Source: Isoetes taiwanensis (Eukaryota; Streptophyta; Lycopodiopsida; Isoetales; Isoetaceae). Taken from it: DNA of 64,000 nt. Shown piece by piece: positions 36,799-49,077 of this stretch; within the stretch, counting starts at the first letter, position 1; every line of letters starts with the position of its first letter. The stretch spans positions 18,327,418 to 18,391,417 of the forward strand of contig JAJEKV010000010.1 in assembly GCA_021234155.1 (NCBI GenBank). Direction: 5' to 3'. The position numbers and the translations under genes are program-made. The notes beneath the pieces were generated by a model. That model made no database searches. It was not told the DNA's origin and was given only the letters and a program-made list of their open reading frames with translations.

Positions 36799-38339
36799 AT
36801 TAGCGTCCTTTAAATTTATCGCGGCAATTAGCAGCGAATCCGGCTCATTTACAAATTTAAAATTGTGTTTTCTTTTAGTGCAATTTCAAGAACCGTCAAT
36901 TATTAATTTCAAAGCGCTATGTGGCAATCTACTACCTAATCGGCCACCTACTATCCAGGCCCAGATCCATTTCCTACTATCAGGCGCTGGATCATTCTAC
37001 TTTTGGGCCCAAGAACAATCTTCTATCGAGCGCCTACAATCATTCGATCGAGCCGCCTTCAATCCCATTCGATGCACTATTTGAACTATGGTAGTGCTGA
37101 TTCCATTCGAATGCGTTCTGTTATTTCTCTATTTTTAGATCCTATTTTTTCGATGAATTACGGTTCTTTATGATTAATGGGAGAAAGAATGCTATCTTTT
37201 AACGATAAACTTGGGCGTAGAGGTAGTATGTAAAATCGAAGATCTGAATCAAATTCAATGTGTCATGGTGTTCCCTCTTGGAAACGTTTGCCGTTTCATT
37301 ATAAGCGCAATTATGAAGATTGAGGCTCTTCAAAAGAAGACATCGGTGGCGTCACGGTTGGTGAAAGTGTGAACATTTGTAGCATAGCCAAAGAGCGTGC
37401 GAAAAAGGTTATGTATTTGGATATTCAAAAAAAGAATATATCATCATCTGCGTGATGTTGTGAACTTTGAATGCAGTGATGGTCTTTAGCCAGTCTTATC
37501 AACCTTATGAAACCACATTAATGAAAATATGTAGTTTCAGAAGTTTAATCGCACTCTTATTTGGGGCATCACGAGGATTCAATATTTCGACATTACATAT
37601 TATAAAAAAAAAATAAACTAATAGCGAGGGAAAAGTATGTTGCGTGCGTGGCGAGTTGTATTCATATTCAAAAAGTTATGTACATTTCTTCTATGCCTGC
37701 AAAAATGCGCCCGGTAGCGAATTCTTTCTATCTCTACAATATGTCCCCACCGCAGGCCACTTCATGCGCCCAATCCACTTAAAAGTCCCACGGTACCACG
37801 ATGGCCGGGATCCTCATCTTCCTACTTTGGATGTAGAGTCTCAAGTGTTATGTCGATCCACGATACTGCGTCGTCGCATATTTGTTGGCATAGGCCTTAC
37901 TAAGAGCATGAAGATGCGATGTCCATAGATCGCGATGGAAGTGTACCCATGGCCTTTTGTCTGGTACGTCTAATGGATTCTCAACTCTCTTTGAGAGCGT
38001 TTTGAGCGGCACACTCAAGTAATATCTTGTCACGGGGGTCGAGTTGATGAGTCGTCCGGGGAACTTCATTAGCCGGTGTATTTGAACCAGCCGATTGTCA
38101 TGCATAAAATCCATGGCACTAAGTGAAAGAAAATGTAGTGCCGCAGATCTATTTCACCTGGCGCTGGCGATTTGTATAAATTATGGTGGAAATGCCAAAC
38201 TAAAAGCGGCGCTGGTAGCGATTTGATTAACCTAGTGGAAGCGTAACCCAAAAATAGAAATCGCCAATGGCGATTTCTCCATTCAACATGTATTCTAACA
38301 AAATGCATAATCTGCGAGAATCACGAATCTGAAATTCAA

Positions 38340-38700
38340 ATATATAAAGCGATATTAGTTCATTGTTTAGTTCATTGTTTTGGATTCATTATTTAGAAGC
38401 GAGATAGAGGAAGAGGCGAGTGAAGATCTATGATACATGTTATCATAGATCATAGAAACAAGATGCGGCAGAATGCCGATCTACCATGATCATTATTTAC
38501 TTCATTGTTGAGATCATTAATTAGAGCGAGATAGAGGAAAACTCGTGTCGAATAGCATTTAACGTTCATTAATTAGAGCGAGGATAGAGGAAGAGCTAGT
38601 GAAATAGAATAAGAAGCGAGATCATATAGAGCAAGATCCTGAGAATTAAGATCATAGAAGCGGGATATTCTGATTCATGTAAAAGTAACTGATTAAGCGA
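38340..38700 (+). repeat. Imperfect repeats of GCGAGATAGAGGAAGA with TTCATTATTTAGA
   Basis: GAGCGAGATAGAGGAA(G/A)A is seen about three times (near 38398, 38525 and 38575), each preceded by a TTCATTA(T/A)TTAGA-type word. The remainder to 39.36 kb is purine-rich unique sequence without a recognised gene. Confidence 0.55.
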
Positions 38701-39359
38701 TTAAATTAAGCGTGGTAAATATCATGATGCATGCAAGTAACATGCTTCATGAAATACTTCGAAAAGATGAAGAGACCTAACCTATTTGTGTTACGTACTG
38801 AGAATTGAGCCTTTGACCCGGTAGAAACCAAAGATCGAGAAAACCAAAGTAATAGCTGACTAGAAGCGAGTAAACTAACACAAACAAAAAGAGTTATTCA
38901 AAGAGTCAGTTATGCAGAGCCGAAAAACCTTGGAGATTCTGCCTACAAACCTTGGAGCGAAAACAACTTTGGTAGAAGGCCCTAAGCTCAGTAGAGTTTA
39001 AGCATATAAATAGAGGTTTAAAGATAGAAGTCGAAGAGTCGAAGTTGATCACGGATAAACCCGAGAAGCCGGATAAAGGGGAATCTAGATATGCCAGTTA
39101 AGGCGGATAGATGTGGAAAGCTCAAAAGCGGATAAATAGAAAGCTGTGAGATAAGTAGAAAAGCTGTGAGGAATGAAGTAGATAGATAGATCCCGAGGAT
39201 GCTTGAGAAAAGCTCGTGAGCGGCCCGAGAGTTGGCACCAGGAGTTGGCACGAGGAAGTTTGAAGTTGAGAAGAGAGCGAGAAAAGGCTGGAAAAGTGGA
39301 AAAGAGTTATGGCGGAAATAATAAGCTGTAAAATTTAAATTACCCAGCGCCATAATAAG

Positions 39360-39735
39360 CACTTGAACATTTATTGCAAAGTTATATAAGTTATAAGATT
39401 TAAAGGTTAATAGTTTTAAAGGTTTATAAGTTAAGGTTATTAGTTAAGGTTAATATTTTTTTAAGTTCATAAATAAGGTTATAAGTTTAAAAGTTTATGA
39501 ATTTGAATTTAGGATTTTAAGTTTTAGAAGTTTAGGCTAAAGGTTATACATTGAAGGTTAAGTTTAACCTTACAACTTCTAACAAAGTGTAACCTAAAGC
39601 CTTAAAGTTGTTTTAAAAGGTTACAACATTAAAGGTTATTATAAGTTAATATATGATAGGTAAACTTGTATTATTGCCGTTAGAGTTATTATAGGTTATT
39701 AAGGTTATTATTAAGGTTAACTTCATTTAAGAACA
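39360..39735 (+). repeat. AAGGTTA/TTATAAG low-complexity tract
   Basis: A run of AAGGTTA, TTATAAGTT and TTAAAGGTT words with a few inverse copies (TAACCTTA, GTAACCTA near 39570-39600). Simple sequence; no gene. Confidence 0.75.
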
Positions 39736-40121
39736 TGTTAGGGAGATGTTATTTGGATATGCTAACATAGGTTTTATTCATTTTAGGTCAATGGCATGCA
39801 AAATGCTAAATCCCCAAGGCCCCAATGATGGTGATCAAGGCAAAAAATCCCCAACTAATGAAGATATGAAGATGATGGGAAAGGAAGAAGATTGAGAAAT
39901 GAAAAGGATAGAATGACAAGATGATGGCAAAGGAAAGGAGAAAGACCTCAAATGAAAGGATGATGCCACGAGGAAAGAAATTGTACTTTATACGGGTGGT
40001 GGAAAAACAAAAGGTCAGATCACATGCAGAGGAGAAGTTGTGTTCTAGCGAGATCTATCAATGCGATGAATGATGAAAGATTAGGGGAGGGCCGGAGTTA
40101 GGTGTGTAATCTCAAAATTAT

Positions 40122-42050
40122 ATGACAATTGGAAGGAAAAGGGTTAGGCAGCAGAACATGGAAAAACAGCTAGAAGTTCCAACTATTGTTGCATGGCCTA
40201 GGAACGATATTCAAGCCCCGGAGAACTGCATTCCTATAGATGTAGAACCATTGTCAATAATGTTTACACAGTGTAGCAAGAGAGCCACTTCCAACTTTCA
40301 AACATTATCCTGCAAAAGATGGTCGGATTATGATTGTTCTCCACGAAGCCAGTCTGCGGAGTTAGAGGAAGTGAATGTTGTTGGAGCCTCTGTATTAGAA
40401 TATTCACAATAGAAGAGATGGTGGTAGCAAGAGCTACATGGGGTACAGAGGTGTGATAGCGGGAGAATTTCATGTACACTATATTTGGCTATACAATTAG
40501 GGATGAAAAGATCAAGAAGAAAAAAGATTCCCATTGAATGGAAAGTGGATATGTTCAAAAGCATGGATGGCTATACATGAATTCCAACCTCTTCTTGGCA
40601 CAAGCTGGCAAAAGAGACATGAAAATATTGATAAATTGCATTGCATGGGAACAGCAGCACAGTGAAGATACCTCCAAGAACTATAGGCTATAGAAATATT
40701 TGAAGATATGTGGATTTCAATCTGAGAAAACATGCCACATAAAAGAGTAAGAAGGATGAGCAGGGTAGAGTTATTGAAAGAGATTATATCCCATTGTACC
40801 CGGAAAAGAGCATATTAGAGGAAGTAGATGCATTGCTTGGGGAACTTGGAACCTCTATATCAGCCAGTTTTATTAGGCTATGGAATAGGCATTTCAAGCA
40901 TGTGACCATAGCAACTTCAAACAACTTGCCAAGTCTGATTTATGTGCAGTACTGGAAAGGAGACACTAGATAAAAGGCTGTGCAACCAAGTCTAAGGGCA
41001 AAGATAAGGGAACATGAAGGACCATATAGTGAATCAACTATCATGTAGATCAACTTATTGGATGTGGAGGACCTTATACGCAATGGAACCTAATAACTAT
41101 CTTTGTATTATACATGATAAAATGGACCAGCGGAAGACTTGTCTTCACAATTCAAGTACATTCCTAAGTCATGTGGAAGATCCTTACCCTTCTGAGTTTC
41201 AATGGTGAGGCAATATTGCATGAGGTCTGAGCCTATTATGGCCATTTCAGTTTAGAGTTGTGGAAGTGATGGTCAGTTTTTCACATTAGGAGTATCATGA
41301 GGTGTTTAGAAACTATGAGGAAGGGTTACAATGGTCACTTTCACGAGGATCCTCTGACTAGCGGGCACTACACTTAGTGCATTGTTGGATGGAACCCCTA
41401 ATAGTATTGAAAAAGTTTATGGGCAGTTAGGAGATGGACCTAATGAACATGTTGGAGCTTCAGCATCACAATTGCTAAACCTGAGATCTGCCAGTTCCTC
41501 TTGCAACTAGATAGTGTGCTGGTCAAAATAAGAGCGGTGGATGTTTTTCTTTCCTATCCTACTTACTTGTTGTGCCAGGTGCTTTTGAAAGAAGAGTCCA
41601 TTTGGGGTTCCTAATGCTGGGACATACTCATGAGGATGTGGATGCATTGTTTGGAAAATATAGTCGCATTTGAGACAGCGAGCCGATTTACCAACTTTCG
41701 AGGCTATTGGAAATATTTCATGGATGTACAAATCCATCTCCTATAGGATCTATCATAGAAGAAGTGCACGATTGGAAGAGTTTGTGGATGGTTATGCTCT
41801 GGAAACATGGAAGGTCTTCTAGACCTCTTGAGTTCACTTTTGGGTGAAGGGATTCCAATCATGCAATGGAAAATGAGACCCGGAGGAGAGTAGAGGTGGA
41901 AGAGTGAGAATTTGGCCTTGAGGGATGCAAATGGCAAGCCTATGATACCTCCTGGTCAGCAAAAGCTCTAAAACCAACTGAAAGTGAGAAACCGGTGGGA
42001 TTGACTAAGGATGGCATCAATGACTACATCCAAGCATTGGCAAACTAATT
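40122..42050 (+). pseudogene. Decayed DUF7869-like transposon-type gene
   Basis: Several blocks fall in the order expected for proteins carrying the DUF7869 domain, a family common in transposon-like genes of eukaryotes. The blocks are: WNRHFKHVTIATSNN at about 40882-40925; LRAKIREHEG (about 40990-41020); IIHDKMDQ (41107-41130, cf. the family's DGMDQ); QLDS followed by broken frame (about 41500); and VPGAFERRVH then FLMLGHTHEDVDALFGKYSR (41574-41668). GHTHEDVD is the family's signature. Beyond that VHDWKS and LALRDANGKPMIPPGQQ (to about 41965) fit a C-terminal part. More than ten stops and frame changes separate the blocks, so the gene is dead as written. The first open frame (40122-40412) may be its N-terminus. 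No inverted repeats were found around it. The family call rests on motif recall. Confidence 0.55.
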
Positions 42051-42919
42051 CGGATGGCCCTGCGTCGTGCATTGATAGATTATTGGAAGAAGGTGATCAA
42101 CTTGTTGTTGGATAGAGGTAGACACATCCCTCACGAAGAATTTGAAAAGAAGGGTGGTTCCTAAAAGTAAGTGGAAAACATTAAAATTTGAGTCTTTGTG
42201 AAGATGATGGTACCATTAGTAGCATTGTGAAGGCATGTCTCCTCCTCGTCGATGGCTATGTTGGTCCTAAGAGGATAGGCCAAAATATCTAGGCATGGAT
42301 TCTTATGAACCTTCTACTGGCGTGGAGTGCAACCAGGTAGGCCAAAACCCGGCCGAGATCTAGAGACCTATCGATTGTGGTTGGGATGAATGTCTGGTTC
42401 TTCTGAAAGAAGAAGGTGATGTTAACTTCAATAGTGCTTGGCGTGGAATGGTGGTGTCCAGTACATCAGTTGAGGTAATGTCACTTAGATAAAGAAAGAT
42501 ATTCAGATTGTTGGACAAGAGGTGGAGAGAAATCCAGAAGTGATCCCCGATCTTTAGCTGGAACATTGAAAGCAGTATTGTACTAGAGTGGACTCAAAAC
42601 TATTCTAGTAAAAGCAGTAGGGATTACAATACCTCGGGGATGTAAGGAATAAGGTTTCTCCATGTTAGGGATGTGGTGGAAAGAATGAAAACAGTGTATG
42701 TCTTCTGGGTTGGCAAAGTTGTATGTAGGTTCCATGGTCATGGTTTGATTTGGTGTGAGTTGCCTATAGGCCAGGTATTGTGATTATGTGTTAAATCTAT
42801 TCTAGTCTAAGGGCAACAAAGTTACTAAAAAAGTAGATTTAACAAAGTTACTAAAAAGTGCAATATAAAAATTTATCCCAAAATTAAGACATAATCCCAA
42901 TTTAATTGAATGATGGTTT
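42051..42919. other. No recognised gene between the DUF7869-like remnant and the 5' LTR
   Basis: Some plus-strand coding-like pieces persist to about 42600 (for example near 42330-42480), perhaps the tail of the preceding pseudogene. Otherwise anonymous. Confidence 0.4.
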
Positions 42920-43455
42920 TGTTGTCGTATTATTGTTGATGCATTTTCAAATGCATTTTATCTCCCAACGTAAATAATGGCTAAACAATAATGAATGTCT
43001 TAACGAACATTAAAGAAAACCTAATTAAGCAAGAGCAAATGTAGGTGAATTGGGTCAGATCTTCCAAGCTGTTTTATTGAACTTCTTCTTTTACTGGTAC
43101 TTGGTTTGGACCCTAAATGGATGGATTTTGGATTAGAGAGCAATCAAATTGCTTTCGAGGGTTTTCTATGGGAACTTTGGTTCAAAGCTTTTATCATAAG
43201 CTACCATAGTCCTTGGTGAGAAATCCCATTGATTCGATCTCTTCTGACAAGTCCATTGCATTTAATCCATTCTAATCAATTTGCTCATATCTAGCAACCA
43301 TGGAGATCAAGCAACATGAAGAAGGCTTGGGGTGAACTAAGATGCATATTTAGGTAGCAGGTGAGTTCTCATTCTACTTGAATGTTTATTGGAAAGTTTC
43401 AAAGCTTATTTCTTAGATGAGAATCTATATGTTATCAAAGTGAGAGTTTGTTAAC
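42920..43455 (+). repeat. 5' LTR
   Basis: Begins TGTTGTCGTATTATTG and is colinear with the 3' LTR through TGGCTAAACAA, GGATTAGAGA, CAAAAGCTTTTATCAT-like, TTGCATTTAATCCATTCTAA, AATTTGCTCATAT and GGTGAGTTCTCATTCTAC to ATCTATATGTTATCAAAG. The right edge is uncertain by about 15 bp. Confidence 0.75.
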
Positions 43456-43460
43456 ATTTT

Positions 43461-43478
43461 TGGTTTCGTTGCCGGGAA
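43461..43478 (+). promoter_or_regulatory. Primer-binding site, tRNA-Asp type
   Basis: TGGTTTCGTTGCCGGGAA, preceded by TTTT, matches the usual plant Athila/Tat primer site TGGCGCCGTTGCCGGGGA at 15 of 18 positions and lies within a few bases of the LTR end. It would prime minus-strand DNA synthesis. Confidence 0.7.
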
Positions 43479-44432
43479 GCAACTGAGATTCATGATGATT
43501 TACCAGATGTGAAATTATTCCAAGTTAATGCAATGTAGGGAGTTTTCTTTGTGTCTTTGTCGCTTTTCACAAAGGTTTCCTAAGATTTCATGGCGTGTTA
43601 GAGATGGATGTACTAATGCGTACATGGGTAAAAGCATGAAAGGGTGTCTATAAATGTCCCTTTTGGTACATGTGGCTATATTACACAAATCACCCAAAGT
43701 ACCCAAAAGTACATGCATAGCCAAAACATATCAATTTAGCTTAAATGTATATGCAAAGTACATAAAATGAAAAGTGTATGTTTATACAAATAAAAAAATA
43801 ACCAAGATATCACGTGAAAGTATCCATATTTACATCAATTGATTACAATGTCATTACACCCTTTTCATCTTTACCCACATCTAGGAGTGCACCATTTCTT
43901 GAGTAAGTTGATTTAGCTTTTTTCAATGGTCCAACATCAAGGGCTCACAACAAAGCCCTCTTTTATTTTAGAAATTTTGAACATGCAAGTCTAAGTGGAT
44001 AGCATTTTAGGGCATCTAGAGATTGAAAACATTAGATGGAAGTGAACCTTAGGGTGTGATGTCCGGACATGCAATTTGAACAACTCCTGTATGTAGCTTC
44101 TTTAGAAAGTGGTGCATTTAGGGCTAGGTCTTGGGTGAGGTTATACGGAGCACGGTAACGATGCAGTGGCTCGGTCGAAATTTTACAAAATGAGAGTAGG
44201 ATTCATTTCTGACCGCGTTATATAAAACATTTTTGGGATTTGATCAAGCAGCGAGAAACTCAGAACATGCCACAAAGAGGATTGGTGTCGGCCATTTGGT
44301 AGCCTACGATCGTAACTTGGATCATTGGGTCGGTGAAGGAAAAGAGGCTGCTTAGGGTTTTGAATAGAAGCATGGACCTCCTTAATCTTGTAGTTGGTCT
44401 GTAAGAGTAGCTTTACGTTTCCGTGCTCATCC

Positions 44433-46190
44433 GAGGTAATAAAGAGTGGCTAAAATTAGCCAAATGGCGATTTTAAAGACCTTTAGTCAAATTTCATGGC
44501 TAAAGTTTATAAAGGCAATTTTTTAGAAAAAGCATAATTTAGCCACTCCAAGCGAGGAGTAAATTCTAAATGTAGGAGTTTAAGCGGGATTGTTTCTTTG
44601 GTGTGCTTCATCGCCTTCTAAAAGTTTATTAGAGTCTGATCGGTCAAATAGCCATGCCAATTCTATTCATGGGCCTCTTTCATTTTAGGTAATTGCGATT
44701 AGCTACCTCAATCATATTTTGAATTTGTATCATAATATTTGCTATGAAGAAAGAAGTTATATGATCGCATTTTAAACTTTTAATAGTATTGATCAATTGT
44801 GACCCTAGCGGAGAAAGCTACCACCAAATTCACCATTTGGATGCATTTGTACAGCATATGTTTCTTCAAAAGCGATATTGTTTGTTCCTTATAAATTGTT
44901 TGTTATCATTTGTAAAAAGAAGCATATTGGATCAATGTCATTCATGTACTAATCAGTGCTCAAAGTTGAAGTTAAATAGTTGCAGCGAGGGACCAGAAAA
45001 TTAGCCAACATCGAATTTCATGTCATATAAATTTTACATTTTAGCCAAGTGGGAAGATAACTAAAGGGTTTTATTTTATCAAATTTAGCAAGAAAAAAAA
45101 TCTAAAAACTTTTTGTTTTTTATAGGTTAATAACATTAATTTGAATATAGAAAAACATTTAGGGCCGTTAAGGTACCTATTTTATCATCAATGCGGGTGA
45201 GTTTTGTGGGGTGTGAGTGATGACTGAAAAGAATTTCCAGAAATTGATAAAGTTGATGAGGTTTGTATCTGACTAAAGGGAACAACTCAAAGTAAAATAG
45301 ACTTAGATTGTAGGATCTTTGCAAAACTCTCTTGATTGGCTTATGAACAAGACAAAAACCTTGTGAGTATAACTAGGTATCGGATTGCTTGTTTATGTTA
45401 GATCAATTAGTCCAGTGAATTCTTGCCATACCGTGACTTAGGCCGGGGAGTAATTTTAAGGACCTAAATGTTTTGTTATCCAAATGAGTTGGCTAAAGCT
45501 ATAAAAACAAAATTAGTACATTTTTTTTTTGAAATGTGATCTGATCAAGCCCTTTAGTTTTCAACACTTGGCCCGAAATTATAAAAGTTAGTATAATTTA
45601 AAAATTCTTATGTTGGCAATTTGTCTTTTGTTGGTAGTAGCTAGCCGGTAGCTATTGAACTAAGCAAGTTATCATCGCGTATTTTAGTTGATATATTTAA
45701 AGAGAAGTGATAATGTCGCGTGTATCTGTGGGTACCAACAACAATAAAAAGGTGATGATGATGGCGCATATCTAACCATGGGGTTGGAGTCGACAATCTT
45801 TCATTATTGATTGAACTACATTGTATGCTATATGAATGGAAATGTATTATATCTAAAAGGTTGGGTTTTTCAATGTTAACTTATGCACTTAATGAGTGTA
45901 ATGGTAAATTGGTTCTTCAATATGGCCGATTCACAAATGAAAGATATATGAATAGATTAGTATGGCTATTTGAATTGATAAAGTAATGGAAACCCAGGAA
46001 AGCGATTAATGCGTAATGTGATCAATCTCGGCTAAACTCACGAGCGTCCAAATTTTTCCCCTTTTTGGAATGGCTAATTTTTATTTTTTTTTTTTAGAAG
46101 CCAATTCCCTTATAAACTTTAGCCGAAATTTTAGGCAAGGTCTAAAAATAAGCCATTTGGCGAGTTTTATACCTCTTTATTACTACCTTG
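44433..46190. mobile_element. 1.75-kb terminal-inverted-repeat DNA element nested in the retrotransposon
   Basis: The left end (44435-44550: GGTAATAAAGAG, AGCCAAATGGCGATTTT, GGCTAAAGTTTATAA, TTTAGCCACTCC) is matched in reverse complement by the right end (46065-46190: CTCTTTATTACTACC, GCCATTTGGCGAG, TTATAAACTTTAGCC, GGAATGGCTAATTTTT). The arms are about 115-125 bp with roughly 75 to 80 percent identity by eye. The interior is AT-rich, has more GGCTAA/TTAGCC words near 45040 and 45490, and no transposase. It is a non-autonomous TIR element. The superfamily cannot be assigned because no clear target-site duplication is visible. Confidence 0.7.
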
Positions 46191-46487
46191 CGGGTTTTAA
46201 TGTCTGGCCATGCATGCCATATCTTATTTCTTATTTAGCATTGTGAGAGATGTTCTCATGAACATATAGTAGCTAGATTGCGGTTTTGCAGATGGAGTTC
46301 TTATAAATGAGTAGCTTAAAAGTTGATTTTGAATTTCTTGCAGTAAAACCCTAATATCGATAGAATTCTCATTCTCGTCTGTATGAAATTCTTCATTGTA
46401 GTGCTTGTAAGAACACCCGCCATTTATTTCTACATAAGGATTGGTATTATTGAGCAATGCATACTATGCAACTTCTCGAAGTTTATG

Positions 46488-46645
46488 GATGGTTTCATCA
46501 AGGATTCTATTATTCAATTTGGCTACATGAAGACCAAAGCATAAAGTACCACATGTAAAGCTTTTGATGGTTTCATCAAGGATTCTATTATTCAATTTGG
46601 CTAGTTATGAATATTCAAATAATAGCATCACATGTAAGCACTTTT
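46488..46645 (+). repeat. Two-copy 78-bp tandem repeat
   Basis: GATGGTTTCATCAAGGATTC begins at 46488 and 46566, both followed by TATTATTCAATTTGGCTA, then similar TACCACATGTAA / ATCACATGTAA tails. Confidence 0.85.
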
Positions 46646-47329
46646 GAAGGTCATGGGGAAACCTTTCTGGCACAATTGCGTCCTCTACTTTTGTTTATAA
46701 AATTAAATTGGTATATCAAATTAAAGATTTGCATTACATGGTTATATGAAGAAAAGGTGTAAAGCCGTGGATACATAAACAACCTCTATATTGTGCTATG
46801 CCATTAATTTACATAAACAGTGCTAAACTGGCTCATAAAGTTTACCTATGTTTGTTTTTAGTTAGGCCCAAGGGCCCAAAATTTTTATAACACTGAACAC
46901 ACAGTCATCTGAAGACACACATTAACCATTAGAGTTTAACACATTTAAATTAAAATCCCCTTTAAATCCCTTGTATTTGGGCATATTCACACGGTTACAT
47001 AGGGCCGCGAGCCCCAAACATATTTACAATACATGTACAAAATTAATTAAGTACATTCTCCCAAACCTATAGTATTTTTGGTAAATCTTAATATGGCTAT
47101 ATACAAAAAACTTGTACATGCATACCCCATAAACGAGATCGCATATGGTCCAGATTTGGAATAAAGGGCAAATATGCCCATCCGACAAATTTCGTTGCTC
47201 CCGAGTAAATCTCTGCGGTGAATATGCAATCTGCATCTAAAAGTGGGGTTTGTATGGGATTTAATTTAAATGTGTTAAATGCAATAGTTTGTGTTAATAA
47301 TGTTAATGGTAGTTAAAAGGGTGCGTGAA

Positions 47330-48240
47330 ATTGCCGCCAGCATCCTTACAAGTGGCAAATTTCCTAACAAATGGATGCGTCCAAAGACGATTTCACGCAA
47401 GGTTTAACCATATACTACCGATCAAGTAGGATGTTTATATAAAGCAAGGTGATTATGTGTTACGAGGTGTATCATCTACCACGAAACCCAAAGATATTGT
47501 ACATGAGGCATGAAGGATTGAGGAGGTCACCACCACCGATATAATCTAAGCGAAAGGTTCTACAACTGATTTTTGGGTGGTCCACGCTATTTAAGGATGT
47601 TTATCTCTTCGCCAAGACCTGTGATATTTGCCAAAGAATTGGTAAGCCATCTCAAGGAGGCTACATGCCTCTCAATCCAATTATGCCTCTCGAACCCTTT
47701 GAAAAATGGGGAATGGATTTTGTAGGTCCAATTTCCCCACTTGCAACCTCACGAACCCTTGTTAACAATACATTCTTATCTCTAATGATCATCACACGAA
47801 ATGCACGAGGTGTCTCTAGCATTAAAAGATAACACACCAAAGCGTGATAAGGTATTGTATCGCAAGTCATTACCGCATTTTACGCCCAATTGAATTAGTA
47901 TCGACCATGGACATTTTATTAATGAGACTGTGGAAATATATTTTCATTGTGAGAGACTTTCTAATCATGCATAGAAAGTTCACCTATACTATCCCCTGCA
48001 AATGGCTGCTGTATCTAATGAATAAGGTTCTTGCTACGATCCTTAAAAAGTTTGTGACCTTATCGCTAATGTATTGGGAATAAGCCCAAAGAGTTTTAAA
48101 GGCATATCGAACTAGCTATAAATCTCTTGCTAAGGTGGTGCACACCATTCAACAGATATAGGTATAGAGGCAAAGGATGCCTTTGAATGTAACACCTTCA
48201 ATACGGCCATATTCATCACAGATGAGGTGATGTAGAAACT
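47330..48240 (+). pseudogene. Ty3-type integrase remnant (H2C2 zinc finger and catalytic core)
   Basis: Integrase joins the element's DNA into host chromosomes. Read across frames, the stretch gives the spacer after RNase H (SGKFPNKW, about 47350), a decayed HEG..GGH part of the zinc finger (about 47500-47520), then CDICQRIGKPSQGGY with CxxC at 47620-47631, then PLEPFEKWGMDFVGPI with the first catalytic Asp at 47716. The second Asp block survives as a shifted form near 47895-47920 (PIELVS, DHGHFINE), followed by the normal order through a LATILKK block to an AYRTSYKS-like stretch near 48095. About six frame changes are needed. The CDICQR..PL.P..PF..WG.DF.GP spacing is that of plant Ty3 integrases. 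Confidence 0.8.
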
Positions 48241-49077
48241 TCTACAAAATAGATTACACAAATGGAAGCCTGGATGAAGACCCATTTAAGATCAATTTGG
48301 TCACAACAGTTGCAAAAACATTGGAGGAAAGCTTGGGAAGATCAAGACAAAAAGTCGAAAACTATTGAAGAGGGTCAAAGGTCCTACTTTTAAGGACTCC
48401 TTATATCAAAACATCCAGAAAGTTAAAGATTGATGGCTAGGTCTATTTATAGTATAAAGCTAAATTCATGGTTCTATTCAATTAATGAATTTAAAAGGTG
48501 ATTTGTCTCTACATTGGTGAATGGCTCTGTGACCAAATAAACGATACGAGAACCAATTTCATTGAGAGAGAGACCCATTGAAGAGGCTCATCAGTTTCAA
48601 CGGCGGAAAAGACCTCCCTATCAAAAGAAAGTTGCAAGGAATCAGCTTCGCTTATGCTTTGTAATTCCTCTATGGAAATGTGATTATCCGACTAATCATC
48701 CTTATCTAAGAAGGAATACTGTTCACTCCATATTTATCCATAGATGCTAAGAAATCATGGAACAATGGTGGTAATTTGATTTCTAAAATCCAATTTATGA
48801 ATGCTTTGTATCATTCGGGATTTTGGCCACCACATAAAATTCTATTTTGCATAGTGCTATGCAGAAGCATTATGAAACGAGGAAGATTATTTTACAATGT
48901 TTGGTTAGAAGAGCAAAGAGGAACACCTATATCAAATTCCAAGAAATATCATGGAGGCACCACTTTCTTAATCCAGTTCTGCCCAAAAATCTTCGCAAAA
49001 AATCATCCTCTCTCAAATTTGCATTACCCAACCTGGATTATAATGCTACACGACAGGAAAGCTAAAATTACGGGCCC
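48241..49077. other. Interior of the retrotransposon; no recognised gene
   Basis: Overlapping plus-strand frames at 48562-48750, 48776-49114 and 48847-49065 are basic and of coding-like composition but match no family I know. They may be the end of pol or the start of the element's extra ORF. Confidence 0.35.

Larger units (their letters stand above)
31390..38290. mobile_element. Possible DNA-transposon remnant marked by GGCGCTGGCGATTT motifs
   Basis: Variants of AATGTGGCGCTGGCGATTT occur in both orientations in three groups: near 31403, at 34735-34945 (for example 34805, inverse near 34870) and at 38158-38270 (at least three copies, one inverse), with stray ones near 32685 and 36105. Motifs at both limits and in the middle suggest subterminal repeats of one large element or of nested copies. 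The interior has several minus-strand coding-like pieces but no confirmed transposase. Boundaries are approximate and no target-site duplication was established. Confidence 0.35.

Noticed and set aside
36584-37084. 166-codon plus-strand open frame
   Set aside because: No domain, no repeat of the frame elsewhere, composition rich in Leu/Phe/Ser, and it overlaps a somewhat more plausible minus-strand reading. Length alone is not enough in AT-rich plant DNA.
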